Shown here: piece after piece, positions 8,027 through 15,950 of the stretch
Position numbering within the stretch: the stretch's first letter is position 1
How the letters are laid out: each line of letters begins with the position of its first letter
Source: G963676795 sp963677215
Lineage (GTDB): Bacteria > Desulfobacterota > Desulfuromonadia > Desulfuromonadales > Geopsychrobacteraceae
Length of the DNA: 64,000 nucleotides
Assembly: GCA_963677215.1 (NCBI GenBank)
Contig: OY781919.1
Location: 3,410,001 to 3,474,000, forward strand
Direction: 5' to 3'
Made by a program: the position numbers and the translations under genes
Notes under the pieces: model-generated
Database searches by the model: none
The model's input: only the letters and a program-made list of their open reading frames with translations
What the model was told of the DNA's origin: nothing

Positions 8027-9334
8027 ATGGAAGACAAGCAGGATAAGTTTCTTGAAGAATGGGCATCTGGTGCTGGTATTGAATTCGAGAATGATGCAGC
8101 CAAAACAGCGTATCAATATCGTACCAACCTGATCAAAGACGCAATTCAGCTCAAAAAGACTCCAGATCGCGTACCGGTCATGCCGTTGGCATTCTGGGCA
8201 CCGATCGACCTTTACAACATCACTCCCAAAGATGCCATGTACGATACAGACGTACTGGGGCAAGCCTTCGTTGACTACTCAATCGACTATGCTCCGGACG
8301 CAACCGGCATTCCACCGATGATCAGTCACGGCCCGACCTTCGACATACTGAAATACAAAATGTACAAATGGCCAGGCGGCGGACTGCGTGACGATCTGAC
8401 CTACCAGTATGTCGAAGATGAATATATGAAAGTGGAGGACTACGACCACCTGATCGAAGATCCATCTGATTTCTTCTGGCGCAAATACCTTGGCCGGACC
8501 TTCGGCGCATTGGAACCCTTTGCAGACATGGCTCCACTGTACGGTTCTGTAGAGATCACCCTGGTCAACTCCTTCCTCTGCTCCGTCGGCACCCCACCGA
8601 TGCAGGAAGCTCTGGAAGCCCTCAAACAAGCGGGTAAAACGAATTTTGACTGGATCTGCAAACTACTTCCTTACATGGGCAAGATTGTCTCTTCTGGCTT
8701 TCCGATGTTTGCTGGTGGCGCAACGAAGGCTCCGTTCGACTACCTGGGGGATACCCTCCGGGGCACAACAGCCCTGATGATGGACATGTACCGCAGACCG
8801 GAAAAGGTTCTTGCCGCCTGCGAAAGACTGACCCCGATCATGATCAAGAACGGTATTGCTGAAGCTAAAGCCAACGGTAACCCGATCATCTTTATTCCGC
8901 TTCACAAAGGTGCTGACGGCTTCATGTCTGACAAGCAGTTCCAGAAATTCTACTGGCCAGGTCTGAAAGCTGTCATGGACGGACTGATCGAGGGCGGCTG
9001 CGTTCCTTGCTGCTTTGTTGAAGGCGGCTACAATGAGCGTCTCGACTATCTGGGTGACTTCCCGAAAGGTAAAGTTGCCTACTACTTCGACAAAACAGAC
9101 ATGGCTGAAGCCCGCAAAAAGCTCGAAGGCAAAGCATGTATCGGCGGTGGCTTCCCGATCTCACAGATCCTCAAGGGAACGCCTGATGAGGTTGAAAGAG
9201 GCACCAAGAAACTGCTGGATACCGCAGCCGGAGACGGCGGATACATCCTCGGTATCGGCTGTGCGATGGATGAAGCAAAGGAAGACACCCTCAAGCGCTT
9301 CATTCAGGTCGGTAAAGAATACGGCAAATATTAA
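8027..9334 (+). CDS. URO-D-family corrinoid methyltransferase, module 3
   Basis: A 435-residue paralogue of the module 2 enzyme, aligning without visible gaps. H293 (HKGADGF), E332 (FVEGGYNERLDY), C371 (CIGGGFP) and C412 (GIGCAMDE) are conserved. It starts at ATG behind GGGGG and begins EDKQDKF, which supports the GTG start chosen for its paralogue. Substitutions concentrate in the first 200 residues, for example around the LAFWAPID segment, consistent with a changed substrate pocket. An intrinsic terminator closes the module. Confidence 0.86.
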   Translation: MEDKQDKFLEEWASGAGIEFENDAAKTAYQYRTNLIKDAIQLKKTPDRVPVMPLAFWAPIDLYNITPKDAMYDTDVLGQAFVDYSIDYAPDATGIPPMISHGPTFDILKYKMYKWPGGGLRDDLTYQYVEDEYMKVEDYDHLIEDPSDFFWRKYLGRTFGALEPFADMAPLYGSVEITLVNSFLCSVGTPPMQEALEALKQAGKTNFDWICKLLPYMGKIVSSGFPMFAGGATKAPFDYLGDTLRGTTALMMDMYRRPEKVLAACERLTPIMIKNGIAEAKANGNPIIFIPLHKGADGFMSDKQFQKFYWPGLKAVMDGLIEGGCVPCCFVEGGYNERLDYLGDFPKGKVAYYFDKTDMAEARKKLEGKACIGGGFPISQILKGTPDEVERGTKKLLDTAAGDGGYILGIGCAMDEAKEDTLKRFIQVGKEYGKY

Positions 9335-9356
9335 TTATTATTAAATAGCACCTCTC

Positions 9357-9395
9357 AAGGCCATACCGGGACAGCACCCCAGTATGGCCTTTTTT
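9357..9395 (+). terminator. Intrinsic terminator after module 3
   Basis: AAGGCCATAC (9357-9366) pairs with GTATGGCCTT (9382-9391), running into a T tract to 9395. Confidence 0.85.
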
Positions 9396-9442
9396 ACTCC
9401 CCCTACCCCGTAAGTACTTTAATCATTTTTGTCTTTCATTTA

Positions 9443-9464
9443 GTCTTCTATAAGACTATAGTAA
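9443..9464 (+). promoter_or_regulatory. Operator palindrome plus -10-like box, copy 4 (before the orphan methyltransferase)
   Basis: GTCTTCTATAAGAC (9443-9456), a one-mismatch copy of the palindrome, is followed by TATAGT, a good -10 box. Together they contain ACTATAGT, also seen before the GntR gene and near the start of the window. The gene starts about 130 bases downstream. Confidence 0.6.
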
Positions 9465-9591
9465 GCATACGAACTATCTCGAGACACGAGTAAGCCGTTC
9501 ATAGCGCTGCTATGAACCCATATAGCCAAAGTGCCGACCTGGCAACAATCGGCAAACAATGTTAACCATGTATTCTTGAAGGAGAAAAAAG

Positions 9592-10980
9592 ATGGAAGAG
9601 TCAGGTACCACGCCACAGGGCGGCCCACCACCATTGCCGGAAAACTGGGGCACCATGACCGGTGATGAAAAATTTGAATACTACACCAGCGGCTGGGCTT
9701 CAGCTGAAGGGAAGCAATTTGCCTCACCGGAAGCAGCGCAAAAATACGAAAAACACGCGCAGCGCTTCCTCAACGCTGTAAAGCTCAAGGAAAGTGACGA
9801 AGTTCCGGTCTACTTCTTTCACGATGGCTTCATTCACAAGCACAACGGCCTCAAGGCGTCTGACTATTTTTACGAAACAGACAAGTATCTGGATGCTGCA
9901 AAAAACATGCATGTGGATTTCGACCTGGATTACAGCGCGCTGAGCATGATCATGTCGGGCCAGGCCATGGACACCCTGGATGTAAAACTGATGAAGTGGC
10001 CAGGCAGCAAGCTTGAGGCCCGTCGCCTTCCGGACAATGTCAACTTTCAATACGCCGAAGGTGAGTTCATGCACGCCTCGGAGTACGAGGAGTTGATCAA
10101 CAACCCAGAAGGCTTTATTCTGCGTAAATTCATTCCCCGGACCTGCACGAAACTGGCTGGACTGGCTGCCGTGCCGAACCTTTTCAATGTTGTCGAATCG
10201 GCCTGTATCACCGGCACCCTGCTTGGGCTGGGCCAGGGCTCACCGGCCAGACAAGCCTTGGAGACTCTCCTCAAGGCCGCGGATGAAAGTACCGAAGTCA
10301 TGCTCAAATTCATCGGTGCCAACATGGATATTGCCGGGACCTACGGGGCTCCTGCCATCACTGGCGGCGCAGCCTTCACCCCGTACGACATGATCGGCGA
10401 TACCATGCGCTGCACCATGGGGATGATGAAAGACCTGATTCGCCACCCTGACCTTGTTAAAAGAGCATGCGAAGCGCTCGTACCGATGAGTGTCCAGATG
10501 GCTGTTCAACAGGCCGAAGTGACCAGAAACCCGTTCATGTTCATTCCGCTGCATAAAGGTGCTGACGGTTTCATGTCAAACAAGCAGTTCAAGGAAATCT
10601 ACTGGCCGGCGGTAAAACAATCCTTCCTTGGCATGATAGAAAATGGCGTCATCCCGTTTGCCTTTGTTGAAGGCGCTTACAACCAGCGCCTCGACATCAT
10701 GGCCGAAGATCCACTGCCAGCAGGAAAATCGATCTGGCTGTTTGACCGGACCGACATGAAAGCCGTCAAAGAGAAAATTGGCTCCTGGGCCTGTTTTGGT
10801 GGCAACGTTCCTGCCTCACTGTTCAAACAGGCCAGCGCCCAGGACATGACAAACTACTGCAAGGACCTGATCGAAACCTGCGCTCCGGGTGGAGGCTTTT
10901 TCGTAGCTCCGGGTGCGGTTATTGACGACGCGGAAGTTGAGAATGTTCAGGCATTCTTAAAATGTGGCAGAAAGAACTAA
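9592..10980 (+). CDS. Divergent URO-D-family methyltransferase without adjacent corrinoid partner
   Basis: This 462-residue protein is related to the three module enzymes over its whole length but clearly more distant. It has an extra proline-rich N-terminus (PPPLPENWG near 12-20) and a shorter C-terminus. H321 (HKGADGF), E360 (FVEGAYNQRLD) and C401 (CFGGN) are kept. The Cys found in the C-terminal GC motif of all three module enzymes is replaced by Ala442 (APGAVIDD), so the metal site must differ or be lost. It has its own operator copy and a good AAGGAG site. The nearest free corrinoid protein is the divergent one at 12708. It may be a methyltransferase for another substrate, or a second-step enzyme; I cannot tell which. 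Confidence 0.78.
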   Translation: MEESGTTPQGGPPPLPENWGTMTGDEKFEYYTSGWASAEGKQFASPEAAQKYEKHAQRFLNAVKLKESDEVPVYFFHDGFIHKHNGLKASDYFYETDKYLDAAKNMHVDFDLDYSALSMIMSGQAMDTLDVKLMKWPGSKLEARRLPDNVNFQYAEGEFMHASEYEELINNPEGFILRKFIPRTCTKLAGLAAVPNLFNVVESACITGTLLGLGQGSPARQALETLLKAADESTEVMLKFIGANMDIAGTYGAPAITGGAAFTPYDMIGDTMRCTMGMMKDLIRHPDLVKRACEALVPMSVQMAVQQAEVTRNPFMFIPLHKGADGFMSNKQFKEIYWPAVKQSFLGMIENGVIPFAFVEGAYNQRLDIMAEDPLPAGKSIWLFDRTDMKAVKEKIGSWACFGGNVPASLFKQASAQDMTNYCKDLIETCAPGGGFFVAPGAVIDDAEVENVQAFLKCGRKN

Positions 10981-11064
10981 CCTATGTCCCTAATAGGGTG
11001 TTGTAAAACGATTGCAACGCCGCATTTGCAACGCAGATAGTTTTTTTCAACAGCCCACTAAATA

Positions 11065-11104
11065 CAGAAAGGGCGCTTGCCTGAGGAGGCAAGCGCCCTT
11101 TCTG
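11065..11104. terminator. Bidirectional terminator, 17-bp stem
   Basis: CAGAAAGGGCGCTTGCC (11065-11081) pairs with 11088-11104 around TGAGGA. It lies between the convergent methyltransferase and DUF1638 genes and can serve both. Confidence 0.75.
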
Positions 11105-11122
11105 TCATATTGATAAGCACAT

Positions 11123-11773
11123 TTAAAACAACGGGACTGACTCGCCGGGATCACAGATTACAAATCGTTTGTTATCCCAGTTGCCATTGAGCAGATCGGA
11201 CAACAGGGTCAGATCGGAAATGTATCTCTTTAAATTAAGACCATGAGTCTCAGCCAACTGCTGACACTCGGCAAGAGCCTCCCCATGTTCAGGATGTTCA
11301 ATCAAGGCAAGCGTCGAATAGTGGTTCAGGGCAAGCTGCACAATCCTCTCTATCTGCTCCTCCGAGAAATTCTCCAGCCCTTTTTTACATTGGCAGAAAA
11401 TATCCATCTCCGTACCGATCCACTCAGGCTCGAGGAAAAAACTTCCCGGACACACGGCCTGAATCTTTCTATGCCGCTCTCGCGAGCCCAACAGCATACC
11501 GACACAGTCATCGACCTTTGGAATAATCAGTCGACTTTTTTGGGATGACAACCGCTCGACAGACCGGCCGCAAAGCCCATAAGCCAACACGATATCACAG
11601 CCATCTTCTTCAATCCGGTCAATTTCCTGTTGCAAACGAGCCCTTAAGTTATCCGGATTCAGGTGCAGCTGAACATCCAGAGTGACAATCTCTGAAAATT
11701 CTGTTGTATTATGTAACATAATAAGATGCCTTACGGCATGACAACAGATCAATTTCGCTTTTGACGTAATCAT
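11123..11773 (-). CDS. DUF1638-family protein
   Basis: About 216 residues. The segments LAYGLCGRS and PKVDDCVGMLLGSRE are typical of DUF1638, a family without assigned function. Members often lie beside corrinoid proteins and methylamine-type methyltransferases. Cysteine pairs (CC near residue 10, GLCG, DDC, CQC) hint at metal or Fe-S binding. Two ATG starts are possible; I chose the inner one (MITSKAKL) because the family usually begins close to the first conserved Cys, but the outer one (11803) gives only ten more residues. It is the only leftward gene inside the island. Confidence 0.7.
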   Translation of the reverse strand: MITSKAKLICCHAVRHLIMLHNTTEFSEIVTLDVQLHLNPDNLRARLQQEIDRIEEDGCDIVLAYGLCGRSVERLSSQKSRLIIPKVDDCVGMLLGSRERHRKIQAVCPGSFFLEPEWIGTEMDIFCQCKKGLENFSEEQIERIVQLALNHYSTLALIEHPEHGEALAECQQLAETHGLNLKRYISDLTLLSDLLNGNWDNKRFVICDPGESVPLF

Positions 11774-11830
11774 AACTTTGCCCGTAAAACAGTCACATAG
11801 CACAGATCAAAACTGGTCAAACATATCACA

Positions 11831-11850
11831 TTCTTCTATACTTCTATATC
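11831..11850 (+). promoter_or_regulatory. Degenerate operator copy before the GntR gene
   Basis: TTCTTCTATACTTCTATA matches the first half of the regulon motif and its TATA tail but lacks the second palindrome arm. A further ACTATAGT (11966-11973) overlaps the GTG start of the regulator. Both would permit autoregulation; the assignment is tentative. Confidence 0.35.
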
Positions 11851-11971
11851 ATTTTTAGCTACACTTACACATGCTATTTAATCAGCAAGATAATGCTATT
11901 TCGATACAGAGGTATAGGATCTTCTCATGAGCCACACTACCGAATGAGAAACTTAAGAGAAAGAGACTATA

Positions 11972-12745
11972 GTGAGAGAACAAGTCAACAGAAAAAAAGG
12001 GGCGACGCCTGCGTATGCCCAGCTTGCAAACATCATAAAGAATGGCATTGCAACTGGCAAGCTCAAGCCCGGTGAACGGATCCCATCGGAATCCAACCTG
12101 GCCAAGGAATTCGGCGTCAGTCCCATGACTGCACGTCAGGCGGTCAACGTACTGGTCGAGGAAGAGCTGGTTAACAGGATCCATGGCAGTGGAACATTTG
12201 TAAAAAAAATTGATGTCGGCGCAACATCCTTCGGATTGGATGTACTCGATCATATACTCTTCGACACTAAGAATTTGAAGGTTCGTATCTTACAATCTTC
12301 GATAGTAAAAGTCTCAAGTGAAATTCGTCAGGCATTATGTCTTGATGAATCGACTCCGGTCATCTGTGCCTCCCGTCTCATCATCCACAAGGACAAGCCA
12401 TTTTCCATCCAGACCTCGTATCTGCCATTTGATCCGAATGAGCCTGTCATTGAGAACATGCTTGAGACAACAGGACTCTGCGGCTTTTTTCATGCTGAAA
12501 ATCACGCCGGATACAAAAAGGGGGTCATCAACCTCTTCCCTTGGCATCTGAACCCTACGGAGATGGCGATGCTGGCATTAAGCGAAGACCGTGGCGCCTT
12601 CAAACTTGAATATACCTATTACGATTTCACCGACAGGCCCAGCAATTACGGTTGGTTCATAATTCCTCAGGATCAACTTCCCCTTAGTAGCAAAGTTGGA
12701 GTATGGAATGATCACGAAGTTGAAGCCCAAACAAGCAGTCTCTAG
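11972..12745 (+). CDS. GntR-family transcriptional regulator, HutC/UTRA subfamily
   Basis: The 257-residue protein has an N-terminal winged helix (about 10-77, with PAYAQLANII, GERIPSESNLAKEFGVS and the wing HGSGTFV) and a C-terminal UTRA ligand-binding domain (about 95-240). The start is GTG. An upstream ATG in the same frame runs into a stop, so the GTG is the earliest usable start. HutC-type regulators bind short palindromes centred on TATA, which fits the repeated GTCTTATATAAGAC sites before the methyltransferase genes here. I infer that it is the local regulator and that its UTRA domain senses the methylated substrate or a product. Its 3-prime end overlaps the next gene by 38 bases. Confidence 0.85.
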   Translation: MREQVNRKKGATPAYAQLANIIKNGIATGKLKPGERIPSESNLAKEFGVSPMTARQAVNVLVEEELVNRIHGSGTFVKKIDVGATSFGLDVLDHILFDTKNLKVRILQSSIVKVSSEIRQALCLDESTPVICASRLIIHKDKPFSIQTSYLPFDPNEPVIENMLETTGLCGFFHAENHAGYKKGVINLFPWHLNPTEMAMLALSEDRGAFKLEYTYYDFTDRPSNYGWFIIPQDQLPLSSKVGVWNDHEVEAQTSSL

Positions 12746-13379
12746 TGAGCAACAGGAAGAACTTTGCGAACTGATTGCAGGCTTGAAGGAACGGGAAAGC
12801 ATTGCCCTTCTTCAGAAATTGCATGATCAGGGTGCTGACCCAACGGAACTGTTCGAACTCTGCATAGAGGGCGTAAGAAGAGTCGGATTACAGTTTGAAA
12901 GTGGTCGCTACTATATTTCCGCACTCGTCATGGCAGGTGAAATCATGCGTCAGGTCTCTGAATATCTGAACGGTTACCTTCCTGCTGCAACAGAAGATCA
13001 TGTTCTTGGTACAGTTCTGCTCGGCACAATAGAGGGCGATATTCACGACTTAGGTAAGAACATCCTGAAAAATCTACTGATCAACAATGGCTTCCAGGTT
13101 GTCGACCTGGGCATCGATGTTTCTGTTGAAACCTTTGTTGAAAAGACACTTGAGATTAAACCTGATTTCGTTGCCATCAGTTGTATCCTGACGCAATGCG
13201 TTGACCAACTGCAAAGAGCAGTCAAAGAGATTAAAAGCATCTCGTCATCCAACCATCCTATTGTCCTGATCGGTGGCGCTTGCGTTGATGAAGTCATCAA
13301 TGATTTCGTCGGTGCCGACAACTGGTTCACAGATGCATTTCTGGCTGTCGATTTCTGTAAAAACAACACTAAAGCTTAA
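12708..13379 (+). CDS. Divergent corrinoid-binding protein
   Basis: A 223-residue B12-binding carrier that differs strongly from the three module copies. EGDIHDLGKN supplies the cobalt-ligand His, GGAC the glycine motif, but the usual S-x-L is S-C-I. The ATG at 12708 has TTGGAG six bases upstream and overlaps the end of the GntR gene, so the two are translationally coupled. No methyltransferase adjoins it on the same strand. It may serve the orphan URO-D enzyme at 9592 or the thioredoxin-fused enzyme at 20849, or act with the regulator as a sensor. The activator gene follows 103 bases downstream. Confidence 0.85.
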   Translation: MITKLKPKQAVSSEQQEELCELIAGLKERESIALLQKLHDQGADPTELFELCIEGVRRVGLQFESGRYYISALVMAGEIMRQVSEYLNGYLPAATEDHVLGTVLLGTIEGDIHDLGKNILKNLLINNGFQVVDLGIDVSVETFVEKTLEIKPDFVAISCILTQCVDQLQRAVKEIKSISSSNHPIVLIGGACVDEVINDFVGADNWFTDAFLAVDFCKNNTKA

Positions 13380-13482
13380 TTCTGGGTGAGCACGACATTA
13401 AACAAGCAGCTGGTATAAACTAGTATGTTCGTACCTGACTCGAAAGTCTCTTGGTAATTTTTAAACGGAACTGGATATCATC

Positions 13483-15087
13483 ATGGCCGACAACAAAACT
13501 GTACGCTTAATTTCTCACAACAATTCAGAACTCAGCGTTCCTGCCGGAACAAATCTCCTCGCAGCCCTCAATGAGAACGGCATTTTCTTACGCTCCGATT
13601 GCGGGGGCAAAGGAACTTGCGGAAAATGCCGAGTTGAAGAGACAGCCGCTGACAGTAAAGTTGAAATACTGGCCTGTGTTACCAATATCGACGGGGATAT
13701 CACCGTCAATATTCCGCAAAAAACCTTGGCATCACCCTTCATTCTGACCAAGGCTCCCCTTGAGTTCCCCGAATATTTCAAACAGGAGACTCTCCCGGCG
13801 GTAAAGGATGATGAGGTCTACGATATCGCCATCGATCTTGGGACAACAACGATTGCCATTTATCTCTGTCATCGCAACAGTCGAGAGGTTGTTGCCTCAA
13901 CGTCTCTCAAGAATCCTCAGTTTCCTTTTGGCGCTGATGTCATCAGCAGAATCAACGCCATCATCAAGCAACCCGCTCTTCTGGTCAGGCTCCAGCAGTT
14001 AGTTATCAAGGGGATTGAATGGGGGATCAATTCGCTGGTTGACAAGATTCCCCAGAATGACATCAAGATCAATACGGTCCTCATAGTCGGCAACCCGACC
14101 ATGATTCACATTGTCAGCGGCATCGATCCCAAATCAATCGGAACAGCGCCGTATCTGCCAGCCTTCTATGAATCCAAGCAGTACAGCCCGGCTGATCTTT
14201 CTATCAATATCTCCTGTGAAAAAATTCTGACCATGCCACAAGTCTCCGGTTTTATCGGCAGCGATGTGCTGGCTGCAGGGTTGGCAGTCGATCTGCTCAA
14301 TCAGCCGGACGGGACCCTGCTCATCGATCTCGGCACAAACGGCGAACTTCTGCTCAAGCATAAAGACGGTCTGCTTGCTGCATCCTGCGCTACCGGACCA
14401 GCCTTCGAGGGTGCAGAAATCGAATGCGGCGTCCAGGCGATACCTGGCGCCATCAATGAGGTACAGATCAACGATAACCAGCAGGTCGAATCATTGTCGA
14501 TGATCAATCCGGATAAAATTGCCCATCTCAGGCCAGTTGGACTCTGCGGTCCTGGCATTATCAGTGCCATTGCCGAAATGTACGACAAGAAAATCCTCAC
14601 CAAGACCGGAGCCTTCTCGGAAAGACGAAAACATTTCAACCTGACCGAACCCTCAGGCAAGGAACAGTCCGATGCAGTATTCATCAGCGCCAAGGACATC
14701 CGTGCCATTCAGCTTGGCAAGGGCGCTCTGATCACGGGGATCGAGATGCTCCTTAAAGAAGCCGGCCTCGAATACCCAAGCAAAATTCTCATTGCCGGAG
14801 CTTTTGGTAGCCATGTCAAGGTCGAAGATATGCTGCGCCTGGGGATGATTACCGAGGCCGAGACTATTGAGTCGGTTGGAAATGCCGCCGGAGCCGGAGC
14901 AGTCATGGCTGTCTGCGATGAGTCAATCAAACAATCACTGCTCGCTATCGCTGAGAAAACCAGGACCATAGACCTGTTCCGCAACGCGACGTTCCAAAAA
15001 GCGTTTTTGGCAAATCTGAACTTTCCGCCTCTCCCAGAAGAAGCGGAAGAAACCAGTGATCAGATATTAGATATCGCTAATTCCTGA
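13483..15087 (+). CDS. Reductive activator of corrinoid enzymes (RACE: 2Fe-2S plus DUF4445 ASKHA domain)
   Basis: A 534-residue protein. The N-terminal ferredoxin domain has C40-x5-C46-x2-C49-x15-C65 for a 2Fe-2S cluster. An ASKHA ATPase domain follows, with YDIAIDLGTTTIAIYL as its phosphate-1 motif near residues 108-123 and LLIDLGTNGELLL as phosphate-2. This is the layout of activating enzymes of bacterial O-demethylase and acetogen systems, which reduce inactive Co(II) corrinoid to Co(I) with ATP hydrolysis. It differs from RamA of methanogens, which has C-terminal 4Fe-4S clusters. It is the only activator in the window and probably serves all four corrinoid proteins in the cytoplasm. Confidence 0.9.
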   Translation: MADNKTVRLISHNNSELSVPAGTNLLAALNENGIFLRSDCGGKGTCGKCRVEETAADSKVEILACVTNIDGDITVNIPQKTLASPFILTKAPLEFPEYFKQETLPAVKDDEVYDIAIDLGTTTIAIYLCHRNSREVVASTSLKNPQFPFGADVISRINAIIKQPALLVRLQQLVIKGIEWGINSLVDKIPQNDIKINTVLIVGNPTMIHIVSGIDPKSIGTAPYLPAFYESKQYSPADLSINISCEKILTMPQVSGFIGSDVLAAGLAVDLLNQPDGTLLIDLGTNGELLLKHKDGLLAASCATGPAFEGAEIECGVQAIPGAINEVQINDNQQVESLSMINPDKIAHLRPVGLCGPGIISAIAEMYDKKILTKTGAFSERRKHFNLTEPSGKEQSDAVFISAKDIRAIQLGKGALITGIEMLLKEAGLEYPSKILIAGAFGSHVKVEDMLRLGMITEAETIESVGNAAGAGAVMAVCDESIKQSLLAIAEKTRTIDLFRNATFQKAFLANLNFPPLPEEAEETSDQILDIANS

Positions 15088-15103
15088 TTCCATTGCATGC
15101 GTC

Positions 15104-15150
15104 CGCAGTATCTGCCCCTAAGCAACCAGCGTTGCGGGACAGATACTGCG
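15104..15150. terminator. 11-bp stem-loop after the activator gene
   Basis: CGCAGTATCTG (15104-15114) pairs with CAGATACTGCG (15140-15150). The loop is long and no T tract follows, so termination is possible but weak. Confidence 0.4.
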
Positions 15151-15268
15151 AAATGTCTCAGGTCATCACCGAACAACGACAGCCTGTTTTCATTGATCAA
15201 CAGATAAGCAACTTCTCGATCCGAGCCCTTCCCCCGCTACAAATAAAACTTCGCATCCAGAGGCCCTT

Positions 15269-15826
15269 ATGAGCAAAATCTCGACAATCAAAGAAGCCAT
15301 AGCCCATTTACCAATTCACGAATCGGCATTCATGAACACAAGCGATGTGATTTTTTCTGAAGAAGTCCGCAAACTTTGCGAGCAGAATAAATGTGGGCTA
15401 TATGGGAAATCCTGGGCATGCCCTCCAGCAATTGGCAACCTTGCAGACTGCCAGGCACGCTGTCTGGCCTTTAAACAGGCCTTCATTTTTTCAACAGCAA
15501 CAGAACTCGAGAAACGCTATGACATGGAGGGTTGGAAAAATGCTTCGAGGGCACACGAAAAGCTGACGGAACAGGTGGTTCGATCTTTTAAATCTCAGGT
15601 ATCGGAACTACTTGCGCTCTCAACAGAAGGTTGTTTTCTATGCGAAACCTGCACCTATCCCGACGCACCGTGCAGGCAACCGGAGCGGATGTATCCCGCG
15701 ACCGAAGGCTATGGGATTATGATGATTCAACAGGCCAAAAAGTGCAGTATCAACTACTACAATGGGAAAGATAGCGTTACTTTTTTCAGCATGATCTTTT
15801 TCAACGGTGAGGAATACCCCTCTTAA
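15269..15826 (+). CDS. DUF2284 cysteine-rich metal-binding protein
   Basis: 185 residues. Nine cysteines fall in two groups: C37, C42, C51, C61, C65, and C122, C125, C128, C135 (the CFLCETCTY...C segment). The SWACPPAIG motif is characteristic of DUF2284, annotated only as predicted metal-binding. Iron-sulfur coordination is likely. It follows the activator on the same strand, and family members often sit near corrinoid methyltransferase genes, so a role in electron supply to the activator or in corrinoid handling is a reasonable guess. Confidence 0.75.
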   Translation: MSKISTIKEAIAHLPIHESAFMNTSDVIFSEEVRKLCEQNKCGLYGKSWACPPAIGNLADCQARCLAFKQAFIFSTATELEKRYDMEGWKNASRAHEKLTEQVVRSFKSQVSELLALSTEGCFLCETCTYPDAPCRQPERMYPATEGYGIMMIQQAKKCSINYYNGKDSVTFFSMIFFNGEEYPS

Positions 15827-15902
15827 AAACCTAAAAAGCAGTTCGAAGTTGAACGAAGCCAGTTAAGGTACCCTGAGCGCACTATTACTGCGATCAAAAT
15901 AT

Positions 15903-15932
15903 TTGAGCGTCCGCTTCCAGCAGGACGCTCAA
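15903..15932. terminator. Stem-loop between convergent genes
   Basis: TTGAGCGTCC (15903-15912) pairs with GGACGCTCAA (15923-15932). It lies between the DUF2284 gene and the leftward ABC operon and may end both transcripts. Confidence 0.65.
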
Positions 15933-15950
15933 GCCATCAACCATTCAACA

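Noticed and set aside
884..9334. Annotation of the URO-D proteins as heme-pathway uroporphyrinogen decarboxylase
   Set aside because: Each is paired with a corrinoid carrier, is longer than HemE and has the methyltransferase-type motifs; no heme genes are near.
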